Part shown: piece by piece, positions 1 through 5,526 of the stretch
Position numbering within the stretch: the first letter of the stretch is position 1
Layout of the letters: every line of letters starts with the position of its first letter
DNA from: an uncultured Eubacteriales bacterium
Lineage (GTDB): Bacteria; Bacillota; Clostridia; Oscillospirales; Oscillospiraceae
Direction of reading: 5' to 3'
DNA length: 11,391 bases
Assembly (NCBI GenBank): GCA_900550615.1
Contig: URSX01000054.1
Coordinates: 1-11,391 of the forward strand
The notes under the pieces: model-generated
The model's database searches: none
The model's input: the letters and a program-made list of their open reading frames with translations, nothing else
Told to the model about the DNA's origin: nothing
Program-made: the position numbers and the translations under genes

Positions 1-1459
1 GACCCAGAGCAGCCAGCAGCTGGTTGGCAGCGCCGAACAGAGCCCAGATCTTGGCATAACCGGTCAGGCCCAGAGCCACGCCGGCCACCACGGTGATAGC
101 GGTAGCAACATAGGGATTGGTGACGATCTTGCGCCAGCCGGTGAGATCCTTGGCATCCTTGCCCTCGGGGGTAAAGAGCTCCTGGAACATGTACCGGGCC
201 AGACGGGTGGCGGTATCCACGGAGGTCAGGCAGAATGCGGACACGGCCAGGATCAGCATGGAGTACACCACGTTGTAGCAGCCGTCGCCGAACACCTCGG
301 AGAACATGGAGGCAAGGCCGGTGGCAAACACCACGGTGGGAGTCACGGTCTCGCCGCTGGAGTACTTGGCCCAGATGTAACCCACTGCGCACACGGAGAT
401 CAGAGCCAGAGCGCACTCAATGAGCATACCGCCATAGGCGATGGGCTTGGCGTCCTTTTCCTGATCCAGCTGCTTGGATGTGGTACCGGAACCCACCAGA
501 GAGTGGAAGCCGGACACAGCGCCGCAGGCGATGGTCACGAACAGAGCCGGGAACATATAACCCAGGGAAGTGCCGCTGGGAGCCAGGGTATCATAGAAGC
601 CGGTGAAAGCGGGCATATCCACGGTGGGGTGGCAGCCCAGGATACCCACAACGGCCAGGATGATCATACCGTACAGCAGGAAAGAGCTGAGGTAGTCACG
701 GGGCTGCAGCAGGATCCACACGGGGGTAACGGAAGCAACAGCGATATAGATGCCCACAATGATCATCCACACAGTGTAGCTCAGGTAGATGGGATGCCAG
801 TTCAGGCCGATATACATGCACACGGCAATACCGATGACACCGATGACGGTGGAAATGCCCAGAGGAGCATTCCGGCGGTATACGAAGAAGCCGAAGATGA
901 TGGCCATCAGGATGAACATGATGGAGATGATGGCGGTGGAAGCGTTGGCAGCGGAGGCCTCCAGATCCACGGCGCCGGTCTCGGTGTAGGTGGCCTTGAA
1001 GGTGTTGGCAACAATGGACGCGAAAGCGGCCACCACCAGGATCAGGGTCAGATAAGAGAAGATGATAAACAGCTTCTTGGCCTTGGAGCCGATGGCATCG
1101 CCGATGACCTCGCCGATGGACTGGCCCTTGTGGCGGATAGAGGCGAACAGGGAGCCGAAGTCATGCACACCGCCGAAGAAGATACCGCCGATGAGCACCC
1201 ACAGCATAACGGGTACCCAGCCAAATACAGCGGCCTGAATGGGGCCGTTGATGGGGCCGGCGCCGGCGATGGACGAGAAGTGATGGCCCATCAGCACAGG
1301 GGCTTTAGCGGGACAGTAGTCCTTGCCGTCCTCAAGTTCATGAGCAGGGGTAACACGGCTGTTATCGATGCCCCACTTTTTGGCCAGCCATCCGCCATAG
1401 AAGATATAACCTATGACCAGAACGACAATGCCAATGATCAGAAACAATGCAGCATTCAT
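1..1459 (-). CDS. cstA: Carbon starvation protein CstA, peptide/pyruvate transporter family (partial, C-terminus beyond window)
   Basis: Multi-pass inner membrane transporter of the CstA family; characterised relatives import peptides or pyruvate during carbon limitation. The visible 486 residues begin MNAALFLIIGIVVLVIGYIF and are hydrophobic throughout. Family hallmarks read off the translation are HFSSIAGAGPINGP near residues 60-73, a FFGGVHDFGSL loop near 95-104, WILLQPRDYLSSF near 248-260, ACGAVSGFHSLVGSGTTSKQ near 311-330, SVDTATRLARYMFQE near 413-427 and FGAANQLLAAL near 475-485. The frame is open to base 1, so the C-terminus is off the window. The start ATG (1457-1459) follows an AAGGAG ribosome site (1468-1473) at 8 nt spacing, and overlaps the stop of the upstream gene in an ATGA. 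Family assignment is very secure; the substrate is not decided by sequence alone. No ybdD-like small gene is seen in this window, but its usual place, after cstA, is not visible. Confidence 0.96.
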   Translation of the reverse strand, partial: MNAALFLIIGIVVLVIGYIFYGGWLAKKWGIDNSRVTPAHELEDGKDYCPAKAPVLMGHHFSSIAGAGPINGPIQAAVFGWVPVMLWVLIGGIFFGGVHDFGSLFASIRHKGQSIGEVIGDAIGSKAKKLFIIFSYLTLILVVAAFASIVANTFKATYTETGAVDLEASAANASTAIISIMFILMAIIFGFFVYRRNAPLGISTVIGVIGIAVCMYIGLNWHPIYLSYTVWMIIVGIYIAVASVTPVWILLQPRDYLSSFLLYGMIILAVVGILGCHPTVDMPAFTGFYDTLAPSGTSLGYMFPALFVTIACGAVSGFHSLVGSGTTSKQLDQEKDAKPIAYGGMLIECALALISVCAVGYIWAKYSSGETVTPTVVFATGLASMFSEVFGDGCYNVVYSMLILAVSAFCLTSVDTATRLARYMFQELFTPEGKDAKDLTGWRKIVTNPYVATAITVVAGVALGLTGYAKIWALFGAANQLLAALG

Positions 1460-2004
1460 AAAGTTTTCTCCTTTCCTAACAATTTTCTCTTTTCTTTACA
1501 AAACAGCGTTTTATTCAAAAGCTGTGCTGCACTTCTTCCGCTGGCGTTGGAAAATGCCTTTCCCTCCTCCAGCACTGCCAGACCCGAATGGAAATCCATC
1601 CATCCCCAGAAGGCCATCTTGAAGCTCTTGTATACGCGGGCCTTCCGCAACGCCCTTTTGGCTGCCTCATCGCAGCTGTCGCACAGGAACACGGCAGTGA
1701 TGTAGCTGTACATATGTGTGGGGCCCGGCTCCACCTTGGCCATGCCGTTTTCCAGGGCATAGTCCCGGCAGGACTTGTAGATATCCTCCGTCAGATGCGG
1801 CACGGAAAACAGGAACACATATTCATGGCTGCCTGCCTCCCACAGCTTGGCCTTCTTGCTGAGAACATATTTTTCCGAGTGGGCGTGGAAGTCGCAGGTA
1901 GCCACCAAGGGCGTCTGCGTCTGATCGGCGTGGGTGATGTCAAAGTATCCGGTGTAGCGGTCCAGCAGCTTGTCCGCCGCTTCCGCCCGTGTTAAGGTCT
2001 GCAT
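1456..2004 (-). CDS. Conserved-looking soluble protein of unknown function, translationally coupled to cstA
   Basis: A 182-residue protein beginning MQTLTRAEAADKLLDRYTGY. I do not recognise a named family. It has no signal peptide or clear membrane segment and looks cytoplasmic. Notable segments: ATCDFHAHSEKYVLSKKAKLWEA (about 35-57; His39, His41), SHEYVFLFSVPHLTEDIY (59-76), MYSYITAVFLCDSCDEAA (98-115, with a CDSC pair) and YKSFKMAFWGWMDFHSGLAV (125-144). The tail is lysine-rich. It has an excellent ribosome site, AGGAGGT (2011-2017), 6 nt before the ATG. Its TGA (1456-1458) overlaps the cstA ATG, so the two proteins are probably made together. This placement suggests a role in transport control or in using the imported substrate, which is inference only. 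Intact reading frame, strong RBS and operon position make it a real gene. Confidence 0.85.
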   Translation of the reverse strand: MQTLTRAEAADKLLDRYTGYFDITHADQTQTPLVATCDFHAHSEKYVLSKKAKLWEAGSHEYVFLFSVPHLTEDIYKSCRDYALENGMAKVEPGPTHMYSYITAVFLCDSCDEAAKRALRKARVYKSFKMAFWGWMDFHSGLAVLEEGKAFSNASGRSAAQLLNKTLFCKEKRKLLGKEKTL

Positions 2005-2051
2005 GGCTCCACCTCCTGTCGGATTTCCATTTTGCCGTTGCTAATGTCAGA

Positions 2052-2068
2052 TATTAGTATCACTAATA
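2052..2068. promoter_or_regulatory. 17-bp palindrome in the leader of the cstA operon, candidate operator or RNA hairpin
   Basis: The sequence TATTAGT-ATC-ACTAATA is a perfect 7-bp inverted repeat with a 3-base centre. A further CTAAT half (2041-2045) sits nearby and can pair with ATTAG at 2053-2057. It lies about 85-100 nt downstream of the predicted start point of the unknown gene-cstA transcript and about 50 nt before the first ATG. It could be a repressor site acting as a roadblock or a small RNA hairpin. No regulator can be named from the sequence. Confidence 0.4.
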
Positions 2069-2157
2069 AGAAAACAAAACGCCTAAAAGTTTTACTTACA
2101 GGAAAAAATTGCTCCTATAGTCACTTCTGGCGAAAACAGCTCCCTCAATATGCCCGC

Positions 2158-2186
2158 ATTATAGCCCCAATTATTTTCCGTTTCAA
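2158..2186 (-). promoter_or_regulatory. Sigma-A type promoter of the unknown gene-cstA operon
   Basis: On the minus strand TTGAAA (-35, 2181-2186) and a perfect TATAAT (-10, 2158-2163) are separated by exactly 17 bp. Transcription would begin near 2151, giving a leader of about 147 nt before the ATG at 2004. The leader is AT-rich and carries the palindrome at 2052-2068. A catabolite (cre) site is not convincingly present. Confidence 0.75.
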
Positions 2187-2334
2187 GTGTAAAAATTAAC
2201 AAAAAATTTATAAGGATATTGTTAAAAATTTATGTTGCCTTTTGTATGAAAGAGTAGTAATCTGGAAATAATCACCGCTGACGATGGAAATTTTTTTCAG
2301 ATTTCCCAGGGTTTGATACATTAATATATATACA
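2187..2334. other. AT-rich intergenic stretch, no gene; possible short transcript ending at the downstream terminator
   Basis: No credible reading frame. The 2250-2334 part has internal complementarity: AATCTG (2259-2264) with CAGATT (2298-2303), CTGGAAAT (2262-2269) with ATTTCCCAG (2301-2309, one bulged C), and GGAAAT (2286-2291) with ATTTCC (2301-2306). These pairings are mutually exclusive. Plus-strand promoter matches are weak (for example TTGCCT at 2235-2240, 17 bp, TAATCT). It does not fit a T-box or another riboswitch I can recall. Confidence 0.3.
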
Positions 2335-2370
2335 GCATAAAAAGCCGCCTGTATGGGCGGCTTTTTATGC
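2335..2370. terminator. Bidirectional rho-independent terminator without an obvious gene to serve
   Basis: GCATAAAAAGCCGCC (2335-2349) and its exact reverse complement (2356-2370) form a 15-bp stem with a 6-nt loop, TGTATG. On either strand the GC core is followed by five T residues, the usual form of a bidirectional terminator. The flanking transcription units (cstA operon leftward, sdaA rightward) both start away from it, so neither needs it. It must insulate the two units or end an unannotated short transcript. Confidence 0.8.
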
Positions 2371-2490
2371 CCGGAACCCCGCGAACGGATGGGAGAAAAA
2401 GGAATATGTCAAAATGACCAAAGGGTTATATGGACAAAACACGAGAAAAATGTCCGCCTATGGCGGCCATACGAGGCAATTGGTATCTCT

Positions 2491-2577
2491 GACCGGTGCT
2501 GCCGGCGGCCTGCGCGGCAATCGGCTTCAGACCGTGGGTCTGTTTTGCCGGCAATATCCGGCGGCACATCTGCGGTC
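2491..2577. other. Highly self-complementary 87-nt element just upstream of the sdaA promoter
   Basis: Nested pairing is directly visible: GACCG (2491-2495) with CGGTC (2573-2577); GTGCTGCCGG (2496-2505) with CCGGCGGCAC (2558-2567), one G-T pair; GGCAA (2516-2520) with TTGCC (2545-2549); and CAGACC (2528-2533) with GGTCTG (2537-2542) around a GTG loop. That is 26 pairs in one nested fold. It ends one base before the -35 box of sdaA. It might be a small RNA, a decayed palindromic repeat or a cruciform-prone regulatory site. The strand is undetermined. Confidence 0.45.
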
Positions 2578-2606
2578 TTGTTCTGGGCGGGATCCTGTGT
2601 TATAAT
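2578..2606 (+). promoter_or_regulatory. Extended -10 promoter of sdaA
   Basis: A perfect TATAAT (2601-2606) is preceded by TGT (2598-2600), giving the extended -10 form TGnTATAAT. A partial -35, TTGTTC (2578-2583), lies 17 bp upstream. Transcription would start near 2613, leaving a leader of about 27 nt. The weak -35 is compensated by the extended -10 and may allow regulation by the adjoining palindromic element. Confidence 0.75.
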
Positions 2607-2639
2607 CACCGTGAATTACTGAGGAAAGGGTGAGTTCGA

Positions 2640-3854
2640 ATGAAGTCCATTCGTGATATTTATAAAATCGGCACCGGCCCTTCCAGCTCCCACACCATGG
2701 GTCCTGCCCGGGCGGCGGTGCTGTTCCGGGACGAGCATCCGGAAGCGGACAGCTTCCGTGCGGTTCTCTACGGCTCCCTGTCCAAGACCGGTCGGGGCCA
2801 CGGCACGGACCGGGCCATACGGGAGACTGTTGCGCCTGTGTCGACGGAGGTGATCTTCTCCGAGGAGGATCCCAAGGATATAAAGCACCCCAATACCATG
2901 GACCTCATCGCCCTGCGCGGCGGGGAGGAGCTGGCCCGCATCCGTGTGCAGAGCATCGGCGGCGGCGACATTGTCATTGAGGGCCGGGAGCATGAGATGG
3001 AGAGCGAGGAGATCTACATGGAAAACTCCTTTGCCGAGATCCTGCAGTTCTGCCAGTACCGCTATGTGGACCTGGTGGAGTATATTGAGATGAACGAGGG
3101 CCCGGACATCTGGGATTACCTGATAGGCGTGTGGCGTGTGATGCAGGCCTCGGTGGAAGAGGGCCTGTCCCGCACCGGTGAGCTGCCCGGCGGCCTGCAC
3201 ATCCAGCGCAAGGCCAAGTATATGCACGACCATATTGTGGAGACCAAGCACCCGGAGCTGGTGGAGTGCCAGAAGGTCTGCTCCTATGCCTATGCCGTCA
3301 GCGAGCAGAACGCCGACAACGGCACCATCGTCACGGCGCCCACCTGCGGATCCTGCGGCGTTCTGCCGGCGGTGCTGTACTATTTTAAAGATAAGCGGTC
3401 ACTGTCGGATCTGGACATTGCCCACGCCCTGGGCGTGGCGGGCCTGTTCGGCGAGTTGGCCAAGCGCAATGCCTCGGTCTCCGGAGCGGAGTGCGGCTGC
3501 CAGGCGGAGGTGGGCGTGGCCTGCTCCATGGCCGCTGCCGCCGCCTGCCAGGCCTTCGGCTATAACATCCATCAGATCGAGTACGCCGCCGAGGTGTCCC
3601 TGGAGCACCACCTGGGCCTCACCTGCGATCCCATCTGCGGCCTGGTGCAGGTGCCGTGCATTGAGCGCAACGCCGTGGCGGCCATGCGGGCCATCAACTC
3701 GGCAAATATTGCCTACTTCCTTACCGGCACCCGGAACATCAGCTACGACATGGTGCTCAAGAGCATGTATTATACCGGTCTTGATATGAACCAGCGCTAC
3801 CGGGAGACTGCCGAGGGTGGCCTGGCCCGGATCTATACCCGGAGAGGCAAATAA
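2640..3854 (+). CDS. sdaA: L-serine ammonia-lyase (L-serine dehydratase), iron-sulfur dependent, single chain
   Basis: Cytoplasmic enzyme converting L-serine to pyruvate and ammonia with an oxygen-sensitive [4Fe-4S] cluster. The 404-residue chain joins the beta domain (about 1-150, with the family signature KIGTGPSSSHTMGPARA at 9-25 and TGRGHGTDRA at 50-59) to the alpha domain (about 155-404, with TAPTCGSCGVLPAVL at 232-246). Likely cluster ligands are Cys287, Cys329 and Cys340, in GCQAEVGVACS and LTCDPICGLVQVPCIERN. Their spacing of 42 and 11 residues agrees with the cluster cysteines I recall for the Legionella enzyme. It is about 50 residues shorter than E. coli SdaA and ends RRGK, without a C-terminal cysteine. 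An AGGAAAGGG ribosome site (2622-2630) supports the ATG. It is divergent from cstA and monocistronic. Pyruvate formed here could enter gluconeogenesis or fermentation. Confidence 0.95.
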   Translation: MKSIRDIYKIGTGPSSSHTMGPARAAVLFRDEHPEADSFRAVLYGSLSKTGRGHGTDRAIRETVAPVSTEVIFSEEDPKDIKHPNTMDLIALRGGEELARIRVQSIGGGDIVIEGREHEMESEEIYMENSFAEILQFCQYRYVDLVEYIEMNEGPDIWDYLIGVWRVMQASVEEGLSRTGELPGGLHIQRKAKYMHDHIVETKHPELVECQKVCSYAYAVSEQNADNGTIVTAPTCGSCGVLPAVLYYFKDKRSLSDLDIAHALGVAGLFGELAKRNASVSGAECGCQAEVGVACSMAAAAACQAFGYNIHQIEYAAEVSLEHHLGLTCDPICGLVQVPCIERNAVAAMRAINSANIAYFLTGTRNISYDMVLKSMYYTGLDMNQRYRETAEGGLARIYTRRGK

Positions 3855-4050
3855 AAACCCCTGGCGAAAAATCTTCCATTTTCTGCCAAAAGGCATGCAG
3901 CCTGCTGCGCGCATAATTTTTTCGCAGTGCACAAAAATTCCACACACGTGGGCTGAGAGGTATTTTTCTCCACGCACATGTGGCGGTGAAAAATAATTTC
4001 AATTCTTTGCGCCTGCGGGCGCAAACTCTGCGAGGCTTTTTACAAATGTG
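3855..4050 (+). other. Structured non-coding stretch between sdaA and its terminator (long 3' UTR or unidentified small RNA)
   Basis: No gene is visible in these roughly 200 nt. Several hairpins are: TGCC-AAAA-GGCA (3884-3895), CTGCG/CGCAG (3905-3927), CCAC-ACAC-GTGG (3940-3951), TATTTTTC...GAAAAATA enclosing CCAC/GTGG (3961-3995), and an 8-bp stem TTTGCGCC-TGCG-GGCGCAAA (4006-4025). AAAAGGC..GCAG (3888-3900) can also pair with CTGC...GCTTTTT (4028-4041) to close the whole segment. No convincing promoter directly precedes it, so it may be part of the sdaA transcript. A 6S-like or other RNA identity cannot be confirmed by eye. Confidence 0.4.
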
Positions 4051-4051
4051 C

Positions 4052-4086
4052 ACGGGCGGCCGGAAGACCGGCCGCCCGTATTTTTT
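4052..4086 (+). terminator. Strong rho-independent terminator after sdaA
   Basis: ACGGGCGGCCGG (4052-4063) pairs perfectly with CCGGCCGCCCGT (4068-4079) around an AAGA tetraloop, followed by A and six T residues. Flanking ACAAA/TTTGT bases extend the symmetry. It lies about 200 nt beyond the sdaA stop and directly before the next promoter, so it separates the two units. Confidence 0.93.
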
Positions 4087-4107
4087 GTAAAGAATACGCG
4101 GCGTTCC

Positions 4108-4136
4108 TTGACGCAGGGACGGAAAAAGAGTAAAAT
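4108..4136 (+). promoter_or_regulatory. Strong sigma-A promoter of the xpaC-like gene
   Basis: TTGACG (4108-4113), 17 bp, TAAAAT (4131-4136). The start point would be near 4143. The wider block 4101-4138 is 29/38 identical to the block 5409-5446 in front of glgB, including an identical TTGACGC and TAAAATAT. Confidence 0.85.
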
Positions 4137-4183
4137 ATAGGAGACAAAAATTACGAGCCGCGTTGCGCAGGAGGATATGAACC

Positions 4184-5362
4184 ATGGATGAGGGCAGAAA
4201 CGCCATGCAGCCGAACAAACCGGATAAAAACGAGGTGTGGTCGTGGGTCGTTATTGCCATCCTGTTCGCCTTTGCCTGGCCCGTGGGTCTCATTGTGCTC
4301 ATCTCCAAGCTCTCTGACAGCAGCAAGCGCAAAAAGGGCAGCGGCGCTCAGCAGACCATCACGGCGCCCCAGGCCTCTGCGCAGACTGCCTCCGCCCAGC
4401 CCGGGACCCGCAGGACTACCCGCGGCGGCATCACCCGTACCCCGCAGCTTTCCGACCGCAGCGTCAAAATACTGCGTACCATCGGCAGTATTTTGACTGT
4501 CATCGGTGCCATTGCGCTGTTCAATGCTGTGGCTGACAATTTGTTCTTTCTGCAATTCGGAAATTGGTCTGCGTTTCTGGAGTATACGTTCTTTCCCATG
4601 GGACTCACAGCCGGCGGCCTGGGACTGCTGTTGGGCAGCCATTGGATGCGCCGCCGTCTGCGCCGGTACGGAAAGTATCTGGCCATCGCCGGGACAAAGC
4701 AGACAGTGACCATTTCCCAGCTGGCTGCGGCGGCGGATGTGTCGCCCCGCCGGGTGGAGAACGACCTGGAGCAGATGGTTCAGCGGGGCCTTTGGGGCAA
4801 GGAGGCCTATCTGGATCTGGGCCGGGGCGTTCTGGTGCGTTCTTTCGCGGCGGCGGAGGATATGGAGAAGGAGCAGGAGCAAAAAGAGGATAAAGCCGCT
4901 CCCGTGGAAACCGAGCAGGGCTGCAGCGGCCAGCTGCGGGACATCCGCCGGGCCAATGACCGCATCGCCGACCCAGTCATCAGCGCCAAGATCGACCGGC
5001 TGGAGGACCTGGCGGGCAAAATCTTCCGCATCGTGGAGGAGGAGCCGGAGAAGAAGCCCAAGGCATCCACCTTCCTCAACTATTACCTGCCCACCACCCA
5101 GAAACTGCTGGACAGCTATGCCGACTTTGAGGAGTCCGGTGTCAGCGGCGAGAACGTGTCCCAGGCCAAGCAGCGTATTGCCGATACCATGGATAAGATC
5201 GTGGCGGGCTTTGAGCGGCAGCTGGATCAGCTCTATCAGTCCGATGCCATGAATGTGGACAGCGACATCCGCGTCATGGAGCAGATGCTCCGCCGGGACG
5301 GTGCCAGCATAGCCGAGGATTTCGGCATGGGCGCAGCAGCGGCCCAGGAGCAAACAGAGTGA
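4184..5362 (+). CDS. XpaC-like membrane protein, 5-bromo-4-chloroindolyl phosphate hydrolysis family
   Basis: A 392-residue protein with one hydrophobic segment near the N-terminus (about 19-42), a low-complexity Ala/Gln/Ser/Thr linker rich in basic residues (48-90) and two further hydrophobic segments (about 98-118 and 128-152). A basic stretch RRRLRRYGKYL follows, then a probable winged-helix-like module (about 163-220: TISQLAAAADVSPRRVENDLEQM), an acidic Glu/Lys linker (225-246) and a helical C-terminal domain (about 248-372) resembling the XpaC family, including FLNYYLPTTQKLLDSYADFE. The family name comes from an old phenotype; its true biochemical role is unclear, and relatives often neighbour the toxic-anion resistance gene telA, absent here. 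AGGAGG (4169-4174) at 9 nt selects this ATG over MQPNKPDK at 4205. It has its own promoter. Confidence 0.8.
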   Translation: MDEGRNAMQPNKPDKNEVWSWVVIAILFAFAWPVGLIVLISKLSDSSKRKKGSGAQQTITAPQASAQTASAQPGTRRTTRGGITRTPQLSDRSVKILRTIGSILTVIGAIALFNAVADNLFFLQFGNWSAFLEYTFFPMGLTAGGLGLLLGSHWMRRRLRRYGKYLAIAGTKQTVTISQLAAAADVSPRRVENDLEQMVQRGLWGKEAYLDLGRGVLVRSFAAAEDMEKEQEQKEDKAAPVETEQGCSGQLRDIRRANDRIADPVISAKIDRLEDLAGKIFRIVEEEPEKKPKASTFLNYYLPTTQKLLDSYADFEESGVSGENVSQAKQRIADTMDKIVAGFERQLDQLYQSDAMNVDSDIRVMEQMLRRDGASIAEDFGMGAAAAQEQTE

Positions 5363-5368
5363 ATCATG

Positions 5369-5404
5369 CAGCGGCATCTGCCCCTTAGGGGGCAGTGGCC
5401 GCTG
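5369..5404. other. Stable hairpin after the xpaC-like gene, possible weak terminator
   Basis: CAGCGGC (5369-5375) and CTGCCCC (5378-5384) pair with GGGGCAG (5389-5395) and GCCGCTG (5398-5404), with a 2x2 internal loop and a TTAG tetraloop. There is no T-run directly after it, so intrinsic termination would be inefficient. Some read-through into glgB is possible. Confidence 0.55.
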
Positions 5405-5415
5405 CTGTGCGTTTC

Positions 5416-5444
5416 TTGACGCGGCGGGGGAAATGGGATAAAAT
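5416..5444 (+). promoter_or_regulatory. Strong sigma-A promoter of the glycogen operon
   Basis: TTGACG (5416-5421), 17 bp, TAAAAT (5439-5444); start point near 5451. The leader of about 76 nt contains a hairpin CGGCAG/CTGCCG (5473-5478 with 5487-5492, 8-nt loop) before the ribosome site. The promoter block is a near copy of that at 4101-4138. Confidence 0.85.
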
Positions 5445-5513
5445 ATTTCGGTACGGAATTGCGCACAAACTTCGGCAGTAAACTCGCTGCCGGGGTGATA
5501 TGATCCATAGGAT

Positions 5514-5519
5514 AGGAGG
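5514..5519 (+). promoter_or_regulatory. Ribosome binding site that fixes the glgB start
   Basis: AGGAGG lies 7 nt before the ATG at 5527. An in-frame ATG at 5500 lies upstream of this site and lacks a comparable one, so the shorter 619-residue product is preferred. Confidence 0.8.
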
Positions 5520-5526
5520 GGTGTCG

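Noticed and set aside
503..1705. A 400-codon open frame on the plus strand opposite cstA
   Set aside because: It is the antisense shadow of cstA and the upstream gene; the product is rich in His, Gly and Asp with no family resemblance and no ribosome site, while the minus strand encodes clear CstA motifs.
2170..2189. A catabolite-response (cre)-like sequence at the cstA operon promoter
   Set aside because: On the minus strand TTGAAACGGAAAATA is one base short of the required TGNAANCG spacing and lacks the closing CA, so it does not fit the CcpA consensus.
2250..2370. T-box or other known riboswitch before sdaA
   Set aside because: The AGAGTAGTAA string is loosely T-box-like, but the conserved TGGNACCGCG element is absent and the terminator is about 270 nt from sdaA, which has its own downstream promoter.
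2414..2605. A 63-codon open frame before sdaA
   Set aside because: It spans the palindromic element and ends inside the sdaA -10 box. Codon use (TTA, AGA, AGG, GGA) differs from neighbouring genes and the RBS spacing (11 nt) is poor.
2353..2622. An 89-codon open frame on the plus strand
   Set aside because: It starts in the loop of the terminator hairpin and runs through the palindrome and the sdaA promoter; no ribosome site or family likeness.
5500..5526. An upstream ATG giving glgB nine more residues
   Set aside because: The strong AGGAGG at 5514-5519 lies downstream of that ATG and correctly precedes the ATG at 5527.
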